14,520 bases of DNA from an uncultured Victivallales bacterium (GTDB taxonomy: Bacteria; Verrucomicrobiota; Lentisphaeria; Oligosphaerales; JAFGRS01): NCBI GenBank assembly GCA_903834675.1, contig CAILKC010000045.1:1-14520 (forward strand), given 5' to 3'. The translations under genes and the position numbers were made by a program. How positions within the stretch are numbered: position 1 is the first letter of the stretch; each line of letters begins with the position of its first letter. Below, in pieces: positions 6,802 through 12,707 of this stretch. A model generated the notes under the pieces. The model searched no databases and had not been told where the DNA came from. It worked only from the letters and a program-made list of their open reading frames with translations.

Positions 6802-7773
6802 ATGGAAAGGCTCAACCTGGTGAAGAGGGACGGTATCCTTGCGGTCGATGCCGGCGGCTCCAAGTGCGAAGCCCTTCTGCTGGACACCGAGGGGGCGCTG
6901 CTCGGCTATGGCTATTGCCGGCAACTGGGAGTAGGCGGTCGCGACCGGCGCGCCATCGAGGCGGCGGTAGCGATGGCCTACCTCACGGGCGACTTCGGAA
7001 CCCTGTTTACCGTGGGGCTCTGGGAAGCGCTGGCCGCCAGCGCCGCGGACGGCACCCAGCCCGAGCGCCTCGAGTCCGTGCCCTGGAGTGAGCCGGGAAC
7101 CGCCTTGGCCCAGGCGGGCTTGCGCTATGGTTGCGTGCTGCTGGCCGGCACCGGCGCCTTCGCCCATGCCAGCCTGGAGGATGGCCGGAGGGGCCATCTC
7201 GATGGCAGCGGGCCGCTCCTGGGCGATTTCGGCGGCGGCTACCATGTCGGCCAGATGGCCCTCAACGCCACCGTGCGTTCGGATTGGCATCCTCGGCACC
7301 ACACCTCGTTGCGCGAACAGATCCTGGGACGCTTCAACGTGCCCACCCCCCAGGCGTTGTTCAGTCTGAATCTCTTTGCTCAGGACCGTTCGGTCGTCGC
7401 GGCGCTGGCCCAACTGGTCAACCAGGAAGCAGCCGCCGGCGATGGGGTATCCAAGGCCATTTTGGTGCGCGCGGCGGAGACCCTGGCTGAGACCTTTCGC
7501 GACCTCGTCTCGGTGCTGGATATCGCCACCCGGCCCTACGTGGTGGCGGGCACAGGGAGCCTCATCCGCTGCTCGGACCTCTACTGGCAGGCCCTGCGGC
7601 GACAGATCAGCGCCATCGCGCCTTGTTTCACGCCCTGCCGTCTGACTCAGCCGCCGGTGGTCGGCCTGGCCACCATCGGACTGCGCCACGCTCTCGGAGA
7701 GGGCGCCGAACCCGCCCTGGAACGCCTGCGACACTCAATCATCCCACCCCCGCAAAAAGGAACGCTCTCATGA
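6802..7773 (+). CDS. BadF/BadG/NAGK-family sugar kinase
   Basis: This is an actin-fold (ASKHA) ATPase of the BadF/BadG/BcrA-NAGK type. In that family, members beside SIS genes commonly phosphorylate N-acetylglucosamine or related amino sugars in the cytoplasm. Visible motifs: phosphate-1 ILAVDAGGSKCEALLLD (12-28), phosphate-2 LLAGTGAFAHA (113-123), the glycine-rich LLGDFGGGYHVG (139-150) and adenosine-site VVAGTGSLI (247-255). The length, about 320 aa, is normal. The start is uncertain. The ATG at 6802 has no SD, while an in-frame GTG at 6820 has GGAAAGG (6804-6810) 9 nt upstream and would give 317 aa with the first motif at the usual place. The stop TGA overlaps the next gene's ATG (ATGA at 7770-7773), indicating translational coupling in one operon with the two SIS genes. 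Substrate is inferred from the family and neighbours. Confidence 0.85.
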   Translation: MERLNLVKRDGILAVDAGGSKCEALLLDTEGALLGYGYCRQLGVGGRDRRAIEAAVAMAYLTGDFGTLFTVGLWEALAASAADGTQPERLESVPWSEPGTALAQAGLRYGCVLLAGTGAFAHASLEDGRRGHLDGSGPLLGDFGGGYHVGQMALNATVRSDWHPRHHTSLREQILGRFNVPTPQALFSLNLFAQDRSVVAALAQLVNQEAAAGDGVSKAILVRAAETLAETFRDLVSVLDIATRPYVVAGTGSLIRCSDLYWQALRRQISAIAPCFTPCRLTQPPVVGLATIGLRHALGEGAEPALERLRHSIIPPPQKGTLS

Positions 7774-8507
7774 CCATCCCGCGCTACACCGCCGCCGCCC
7801 GCGCCGTGATCGACTTCCTGGAGACGCAGCAGGCTGCCAGCATCGAGGCTGCCGCCGACCTGGTGGTCAGCGCCCTGCGCCAGGGTGGCACGGTCAGTTG
7901 TTCCGAGATCGGACACGGCATCCAGGGAGACTTCCTGGGCCGCGCCGGTGGGCTGTTCGCCGTGCAGGCATTCTCCTACTCGATGAACGTTACGCACCCG
8001 CTGCCGGAGTGCCGCCGCAAAGCGCAGCCCGCGGACCCGGACGAAGACCTGCGCCGCATCCGCACCGCGCTGGCTCACAGTTCCCTGCGGGCCGGCGATG
8101 TGATGTTGACGGCCTCGGTGTCCGGCCGCAATCGTGCCCCGGTCGAACTGGCCTTGGCTTGCCGGGAGCGCGGCGTGCGGGTCATCGGCTTTACCTCCAT
8201 GACCTATACGCGGAAGGTGACCTCTCTGCATCCCACCGGCAAACGGCTGTTTGAAGCGGTCGACGTGGTGGTGGATTGCGGCGCGCCGTACGGGGACGCG
8301 GGCGTCGAGGTGCCTGGGTACGACGTGGACCTTATCCCCATGTCGGGCTTAGGCATGCTGACCGCAGGCTGGATGATCTGGGGCAGCGTCATGGAGAAGA
8401 TGGCCGCGGCGGGAACCCCTGCCAGCGTCTACATCAGCCACAACCGGGATGGCGGGCCGGCCTTCAACGAGAAGAGTCGGGCGCGCTACAACGAGAAAGG
8501 CTACTGA
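7770..8507 (+). CDS. SIS-domain (sugar isomerase-like) protein, diverged paralogue 1
   Basis: This 245-aa cytoplasmic-type protein has one SIS fold. It starts at the ATG at 7770, overlapping the kinase stop by 4 bases, with AAAGGA 8 nt upstream. It shares a collinear pattern with the next gene: SVSGRNRAPVELALA (116-130), ERGVRVIGFTS (133-143), HPTGKRL (154-160), VVDCGAPYGDAGVEVPG (167-183) and a C-terminal DGGPAFNE (227-234). These match the UPF0309 group of SIS proteins, which bind phosphosugars, with isomerase, deaminase-like or ether-lyase roles proposed by analogy. The first ligand loop is unusual: CSEIGHGIQGDF (44-55) instead of the typical GSGHSH type. The duplicated pair may form a mixed oligomer or have split substrate and regulatory roles. 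The exact reaction is unknown. Confidence 0.85.
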   Translation: MTIPRYTAAARAVIDFLETQQAASIEAAADLVVSALRQGGTVSCSEIGHGIQGDFLGRAGGLFAVQAFSYSMNVTHPLPECRRKAQPADPDEDLRRIRTALAHSSLRAGDVMLTASVSGRNRAPVELALACRERGVRVIGFTSMTYTRKVTSLHPTGKRLFEAVDVVVDCGAPYGDAGVEVPGYDVDLIPMSGLGMLTAGWMIWGSVMEKMAAAGTPASVYISHNRDGGPAFNEKSRARYNEKGY

Positions 8508-8510
8508 GCC

Positions 8511-9251
8511 ATGACCGCCCAGGCCTACTTCGCCCGCGCCATCGCGACGCTTGAGCAGGTGGCAGCCACCCAGTCCGAGCCCATCGGGGCGGCGGCGACT
8601 CTGGTGGTTGACGCCGTGGTCGGCGGCCATGCTCTCTACGCTTTCGGGGCCACGCACTCGTTCATGGTGGCCGAAGAACTGGTCTATCGCACCGGCGGCC
8701 TGATGCTGGTGAACCCGATCTACCCGCATGGCATGAATCTTTCCGTACGCCCCCTGCCCGCAACCTCGCAACTGGAACGCGTGCCCGGACTGGGGAAAGA
8801 GCTCCTGGGCACCGCGCCGGTCGAGGCCGGCGACGTGGTCATCGTGGCCTCGACCTCCGGCCGCAACCCGGTTCCCATTGACCTGGCGCTGGCGGCGTTG
8901 GAGCGCGGCGCCAAGGTGATTGGCATCACGGCCCTGGCCTACACGCAAGGAGTCTCCAGTCGGCATGCCTCAGGGAAGAAACTGGCCGATGCCTGCACCG
9001 TGGTCATCGACAACGGCGCTCCCTACGGCGATGCGGCCGTGCGGCTCGAGGGCTTCGCGCAGGCCGTGGGACCCTTGTCGTCGGTGACCGGCTGCGCCAT
9101 CGCCAACGCCATCATCGTGGAGACGGTGGCCCGACTGCTGGCCAAGGGCTATGAGCCGCCGGTCTTCATGAGCGCCAATCTCGACGGCGGCGATGCCTAC
9201 AACGCGCGCCTGCTGCGCGCCAACGCTCACCGCATTCACTACCTCGAGTAG
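8511..9251 (+). CDS. UPF0309-type SIS-domain (sugar isomerase-like) protein, paralogue 2
   Basis: This 246-aa protein starts 3 bp after the previous stop, with GAAAGG (8495-8500) 10 nt upstream of the ATG. It is the closer match to the UPF0309/SIS family: VAEELVYRTGGLMLVNPI (53-70), GDVVIVASTSGRN (107-119), GAKVIGITALAYTQGVSSRH (133-152), SGKKL (154-158), VIDNGAPYGDA (165-175), VGPLSS (186-191) and SANLDGGDAYN (221-231). The first sugar-phosphate loop reads FGATHSF (45-51), where relatives more often have GSGHSH. It probably binds a phosphorylated amino sugar or similar, acting after the kinase two genes upstream. The catalytic step cannot be named from sequence. It is the last gene of the three-gene operon; a 346-bp gap follows. 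Confidence 0.88.
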   Translation: MTAQAYFARAIATLEQVAATQSEPIGAAATLVVDAVVGGHALYAFGATHSFMVAEELVYRTGGLMLVNPIYPHGMNLSVRPLPATSQLERVPGLGKELLGTAPVEAGDVVIVASTSGRNPVPIDLALAALERGAKVIGITALAYTQGVSSRHASGKKLADACTVVIDNGAPYGDAAVRLEGFAQAVGPLSSVTGCAIANAIIVETVARLLAKGYEPPVFMSANLDGGDAYNARLLRANAHRIHYLE

Positions 9252-9414
9252 TCGGCTCCAGGCCGCGGTCCGCCGTCTCGGGGGATACCGCGAACCCGCC
9301 CGGAACGGGCTGCGCAGCGCGGGCTCCAGGAAGGCAAACGGGGTCAGGGCAGACGTCTGCCCTATCTGCTGGGGGTCTCTTTCTTGAAACCGCCCTGCCC
9401 TCAAACCGCCGCAC
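9252..9414. other. Non-coding 3' region of the kinase/SIS operon with GC hairpins
   Basis: No gene is supported between 9252 and 9597. This first part holds a small hairpin GCCCG-GAA-CGGGC (9298-9310), a direct repeat GGCTCCAGG (9254-9262 and 9322-9330) flanking it, and the 18-bp palindrome listed separately. The hairpins have no immediate T-run, so termination by them would be weak. Confidence 0.5.
9346..9363. repeat. Perfect 18-bp palindrome
   Basis: AGGGCAGACGTCTGCCCT reads identically on both strands. It is preceded by ACGGGGTC and followed 7 nt later by GGGGGTC and a pyrimidine-rich run (about 9376-9384). It could be a REP-like unit, an operator, or a cruciform or termination structure for the operon ending at 9251. 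No tyrosine transposase of the REP type is present in the window. Confidence 0.65.
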
Positions 9415-9442
9415 TTGAGAGCGCTCAACCTCGAGTTATATT
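9415..9442 (+). promoter_or_regulatory. Candidate sigma-70 type promoter for asd-murI
   Basis: TTGAGA (9415-9420) and TATATT (9437-9442) each match five of six consensus positions and are separated by 16 bp. They lie in an AT-richer pocket and point towards asd. Initiation would be expected near 9449, giving a leader of about 150 nt that contains the hairpin at 9476-9512. This is the best promoter match seen in the window. Confidence 0.55.
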
Positions 9443-9475
9443 TCTCGCCCGGCAGACCATGAGTAGCAGCCTGGC

Positions 9476-9516
9476 AAACCCCGTCCTCGAGATCCGCTCG
9501 GTGGCGGGGTTTCTTT
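9476..9516 (+). terminator. Intrinsic-terminator-like hairpin upstream of asd
   Basis: AAACCCCG (9476-9483) pairs perfectly with CGGGGTTT (9505-9512). Inside it, CGAG (9488-9491) pairs with CTCG (9497-9500) around an ATCCG loop. The segment between has one C-G pair, two wobble pairs and one mismatch, so the stem is nearly continuous over 16 pairs. The right arm runs into TTTCTTT. It could terminate the kinase/SIS transcript. If the promoter at 9415-9442 is real, it lies about 27 nt into the asd leader and could attenuate it. Confidence 0.65.
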
Positions 9517-9597
9517 GTCGCAAAACCAAATCGCAGGGCGGGCCGGACAGACGGACCCAGGACACCAGCACAGCATCGCACCAGGAGACAGCACAAC

Positions 9598-10674
9598 ATG
9601 AGCCGCAAACTGCGCGTCGGAATCGTCGGAGCCACGGGAATGGTCGGCCAGAAGTTCATCGCCCTGCTGGCGAACCATCCCTGGTTTGAGGTGACCTGCG
9701 TGGCCGCCAGTCCACGCTCCGCCGGCAAGCCTTACGCTGAGGCTGTCGGGGAGCGCTGGGCCATGCCAGGGCCCTTGCCTGAACCGGTCGCTCGGCTCGA
9801 GGTCCGTGACGCCGCCCAGATCGAACGCATCGCCGCCGAGGTCGACTTCATCTTCTGCGCGGTTGACATGCCCAAGGACGAAGTCCGCCAGATCGAGGAC
9901 GCCTACGCGCTCAGGGAGGTGCCGGTGGTCTCGGCAAACTCCGCCCATCGATGGACCCCTGATGTGCCCATGATTATCCCGGAAGTCAACCCGGAACACC
10001 TCGAGGTCATCGCGGCCCAGCGCCGTCGCCTGGGCACCCGCCGCGGCTTTGTCGCGGTGAAGCCGAACTGCTCCATCCAGCCCTACGTTCCTACCTTGGA
10101 CGCGCTGCGGGACTTCGGCCCGCGCGAGGTCTCCGTGTGCACCTACCAGGCCATCTCAGGCGCCGGCAAGACCTTCGCCCTGTGGCCGGAAATGGTGGAC
10201 AATGTCATCCCTTACATCGGCGGCGAGGAAGAGAAGAGCATCCGTGAACCGTTGAAAATCTGGGGCACGCTCCAGAACGGCGCCATCGTGCCGGCGCTGG
10301 GGCCACTGATCTCGGCTCAGTGCATCCGCGTCCCGGTCAGCGATGGTCACCTGGCCGCCGTGGCGGTGCGCTTCGAGCGCAAGCCCTCCAAGGAGGAGAT
10401 TCTGGCGCGCTGGGCGGCCTACGAAGGCAAGCCGCAGAAGCTGAACCTGCCCTCGGCGCCGAAGCCGTTCATCGTCTACTTCCAGGAGGATAACCGGCCG
10501 CAGACGAGGCTGGACCGCGACCTCGGTAACGGCATGGCCGTTGCCGTCGGCCGCTTGCGCGAGGACAACCTGTACCACTACCGCTTCGTGGCCCTGAGCC
10601 ACAACACGGTACGCGGCGCCGCCGGCGGCGCCATCCTTACCGCGGAACTGCTGAAGGCCGAAGGGTACATCTGA
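9598..10674 (+). CDS. asd: aspartate-semialdehyde dehydrogenase
   Basis: The enzyme reduces L-aspartyl-4-phosphate to L-aspartate 4-semialdehyde with NADPH, the branch point to lysine/diaminopimelate, threonine and methionine, in the cytoplasm. At 358 aa it is typical of the archaeal/fungal-type subfamily. The NADP loop GIVGATGMVGQ lies at 8-18. The catalytic Cys is C158 in KPNCSIQP, followed by YQAISGAGK (183-191). The active-site His is likely H251 in VPVSDGHLA, and SHNTVRGAAGG near the C-terminus is a typical end motif. The ATG at 9598 has AGGAG (9583-9587) 10 nt upstream. murI follows after 82 bp on the same strand, so both probably share a transcript supplying peptidoglycan precursors. 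The leader carries a strong hairpin (9476-9512) that may control expression. Confidence 0.95.
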   Translation: MSRKLRVGIVGATGMVGQKFIALLANHPWFEVTCVAASPRSAGKPYAEAVGERWAMPGPLPEPVARLEVRDAAQIERIAAEVDFIFCAVDMPKDEVRQIEDAYALREVPVVSANSAHRWTPDVPMIIPEVNPEHLEVIAAQRRRLGTRRGFVAVKPNCSIQPYVPTLDALRDFGPREVSVCTYQAISGAGKTFALWPEMVDNVIPYIGGEEEKSIREPLKIWGTLQNGAIVPALGPLISAQCIRVPVSDGHLAAVAVRFERKPSKEEILARWAAYEGKPQKLNLPSAPKPFIVYFQEDNRPQTRLDRDLGNGMAVAVGRLREDNLYHYRFVALSHNTVRGAAGGAILTAELLKAEGYI

Positions 10675-10710
10675 CGAACCCGGAGGAGGCCGCAGACGCG
10701 GCGCAAAATA

Positions 10711-10737
10711 CGGACGCCCGTCCGACCCGTCCGACCC
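10711..10737. repeat. Tandem 9-bp repeat GTCCGACCC x2 with CGGAC hairpin
   Basis: CGGAC-GCCC-GTCCG (10711-10724) forms a perfect 5-bp hairpin with a 4-nt loop. Its right arm begins two tandem copies of GTCCGACCC (10720-10737). The array lies in the 82-bp gap between asd and murI. The unit differs at two positions from the GTCCGACAG array at 1946-1972, and both sites also carry CGGAC, which argues for a shared repeat family. Confidence 0.7.
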
Positions 10738-10756
10738 GAAGCCACGGAGAACCGGC

Positions 10757-11611
10757 GTGACCGACGAGAGTGTGCAGCTTGCGTCGGCACGCCCCATCGG
10801 CGTGCTGGACTCCGGGGTGGGCGGGCTTTCGGTCTTGCGCCAGCTCCGCGCCCTGCTGCCGACGGAGTCCATGGAGTACGTCGCCGATCAGGCCCATGTC
10901 CCCTACGCGCCGCGCCAGGCTGACGAGGTACGCGGATTCGCCACCGGCCTCAGCCGCTTCCTGCTGGCGCGCCACGCCAAACTCATCGTGCTTGCCTGCA
11001 ACACCGCCTCCGTGGCCGCGTTGGAACCTCTGCGCCGCACCTTTCCGGAGACCCCCTTTGTGGGGATGGATCCCGCCATCAAGCCCGCCGCGGCCGACAC
11101 CCGCACCGGCAAGATCGGGGTGCTGGCAACGCCGGGGACCTTCCGCAGCGAGCGCTATGCGCATCTGCTCCGCGAGTTTGCCCGCGGGATCGAGGTAGTG
11201 ACCTGCCCGTGTCCCGGCCTGGTCGAACTCATCGAGAGCGGCCAGCTTGACACTCCGGCGGCGGCGGCGCTCCTGCGCAGCTTCATTGAGCCCATGGTAC
11301 GGCAGGGCGTCGACACTCTGGTGCTAGGCTGTACGCATTTCCCCCTGGCCATGGCGCAAATTCAAGCGGCGGCCGGACCGGGGGTGCGGCTGATTGACCC
11401 GGCCCCCGCGGTGGCCCGGCAGGCCCGCCACCGCCTCGCGGAACGCGGCCTGCTGCTCCCAGAGACCGCACCCCCAGGCCGGGTACAACTGTTCACCACC
11501 GGACGGCAGGGAAACGACCTCCGCCGGATGGCCGTCGAGGTCTTGGGGACTGCCCTGGCGCCGGTGCAGACCTTGCGCTGGACCGACGCGGGTTGCCTGA
11601 CCTCGGCGTGA
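10757..11611 (+). CDS. murI: glutamate racemase
   Basis: This cofactor-independent enzyme converts L-glutamate to D-glutamate for peptidoglycan stem peptides. The family signature is complete: IGVLDSGVGGLSVL (14-27), VADQAHVPYAPR (42-53), the first catalytic Cys in LACNTAS (C81) and the second in LGCTHFPL (C192), with IGVLATPGT (120-128) between. FVGMDPAIKPA (101-111) has Asp where many homologues have Glu. The length, 284 aa, is near normal. The start is a GTG at 10757 with GGAG (10746-10749) 7 nt upstream; no ATG fits better. It lies 82 bp after asd on the same strand and converges on the ABC ATPase gene with a 31-bp gap. Presence of murI with asd implies that the organism makes peptidoglycan. 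Confidence 0.95.
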   Translation: MTDESVQLASARPIGVLDSGVGGLSVLRQLRALLPTESMEYVADQAHVPYAPRQADEVRGFATGLSRFLLARHAKLIVLACNTASVAALEPLRRTFPETPFVGMDPAIKPAAADTRTGKIGVLATPGTFRSERYAHLLREFARGIEVVTCPCPGLVELIESGQLDTPAAAALLRSFIEPMVRQGVDTLVLGCTHFPLAMAQIQAAAGPGVRLIDPAPAVARQARHRLAERGLLLPETAPPGRVQLFTTGRQGNDLRRMAVEVLGTALAPVQTLRWTDAGCLTSA

Positions 11612-11620
11612 ACTCACGCA

Positions 11621-11634
11621 GCGCGCCGCCGCGC
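11621..11634. terminator. Possible bidirectional hairpin between convergent genes
   Basis: GCGCG-CCGC-CGCGC is a perfect 5-bp stem in the 31-bp gap between the convergent murI and ABC ATPase stop codons. It has no T-run on either side, so classical intrinsic termination is doubtful. Its position alone suggests a transcript-end role. Confidence 0.3.
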
Positions 11635-11642
11635 GACCGCTC

Positions 11643-12707
11643 TCAGCGATCCTCGGACGGCAGGACTACCACGTCCTCCGGATCGATGCACAGCGACACC
11701 GACGCCCCGAGCTCCGTGGCCTGGCGCGGATTCAGCTCGAAGACCTTCAGGCTGACCGCCGCCGTGATCTCGATGCTGTGTTCGGCGAGTTCGCCCAGGT
11801 AAGTCGTCTCGCGCAACCGTCCACTGAAGGTATTCTCGTCCGCCCGCCCCCAGCGCAGAGCCTCTGGACGCAGCGAGAGCTTCACCTTGGCGCCCACGGG
11901 CAGGTCGGGGCAAGGCACCGTGGAGAGGAACCGACCAAACAGGGCGTCGAGGCTGGTGCATTCGCCGATACGATCGCTAATGACGGCCTCGACGAAGTTG
12001 GTCTCACCGATAAAACTGGCGACAAAGGCCGAGCGCGGACGCGAGTAGAGCTCCCGTGGGGCGCCCACCTGCAGCAGGAGCCCATCCCGCAGCACGGCGA
12101 TGCGGTCCGCAATGCTCAGAGCCTCCTCGCGGTCGTGGGTGACGTAGACCGCCGTAAGGCCGTTCTCCTTGCAGATACGACGGATTTCGGCACGCATGTC
12201 CCGGCGCAGCTTGGCATCGAGATTGGCAAGGGGCTCATCCAGGAGCAGACAGGCCGGCTCCAGGGCCAGGGTGCGCGCCAGGGCCACGCGTTGTTGCTGC
12301 CCGCCAGAGAGCTCGTTCGGTTTGCGCTCAGCCAGAGCCTGAATGCGGACCACGGCAAGCGCGCGGCGGACCTTCTCCTCCCGTTCGGCGCGCGGCAGGC
12401 CCTTGACTTCCAGCCCGAACGCCACGTTCTGCGCCACCGTCATGTGCGGCCAGAGCGCGTAGCCCTGAAATACCATGGCCGTGTTGCGACGGTGGGTCGG
12501 CACCCCTTTCAGGTCCTGACCATTCATCAAGATGCGTCCGGCGCTGGGATCCTCGAATCCCGCCAGGCAGCGCAGAAGCGTGGTCTTGCCGCAGCCCGAT
12601 GGCCCGAGCAGAAACATCACTTCCCCGGCGGCCACCTCCAGCGTCACGTGGCGCAACGCCCGCACGTCGCCGAAATCCTTGCTCACATTCTCGAAGCAGA
12701 TAGACAT
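11643..12707 (-). CDS. ABC importer ATP-binding protein (MalK/UgpC/PotA superfamily)
   Basis: This cytoplasmic ATPase, 354 aa, is of the kind that powers binding-protein-dependent importers. It has Walker A GPSGCGKT (35-42), Q-loop VFQGYALWPHMTV (79-91), signature LSGGQQQR (133-140), Walker B LLLDEP (154-159), D-loop ANLDA and switch His H191 (VTHDREEA). A C-terminal TOBE-type region (about 285-345) begins with LSLRPEALRW. The ATG at 12707 shares its A with the TGA of the kinase gene (TGATG), so the two are translationally coupled. An SD-like GAGG lies about 10 nt upstream, inside the kinase gene. The kinase neighbour favours a sugar substrate. The Q-loop wording, as I recall, is also common in PotA/FbpC-type ATPases, so the substrate remains open. 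Permease and binding-protein genes are not in the window. Confidence 0.9.
   Translation of the reverse strand: MSICFENVSKDFGDVRALRHVTLEVAAGEVMFLLGPSGCGKTTLLRCLAGFEDPSAGRILMNGQDLKGVPTHRRNTAMVFQGYALWPHMTVAQNVAFGLEVKGLPRAEREEKVRRALAVVRIQALAERKPNELSGGQQQRVALARTLALEPACLLLDEPLANLDAKLRRDMRAEIRRICKENGLTAVYVTHDREEALSIADRIAVLRDGLLLQVGAPRELYSRPRSAFVASFIGETNFVEAVISDRIGECTSLDALFGRFLSTVPCPDLPVGAKVKLSLRPEALRWGRADENTFSGRLRETTYLGELAEHSIEITAAVSLKVFELNPRQATELGASVSLCIDPEDVVVLPSEDR

Noticed and set aside
9449..9597. Lysine riboswitch in the asd leader
   Set aside because: The leader is about 150 nt, and the conserved lysine-riboswitch core sequences were not found. Only one strong hairpin is evident.
9459..9689. 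Possible leader peptide upstream of asd, starting ATG at 9459
   Set aside because: The frame runs on into asd without a stop and has no cluster of Lys, Thr or Met codons. No SD precedes it.
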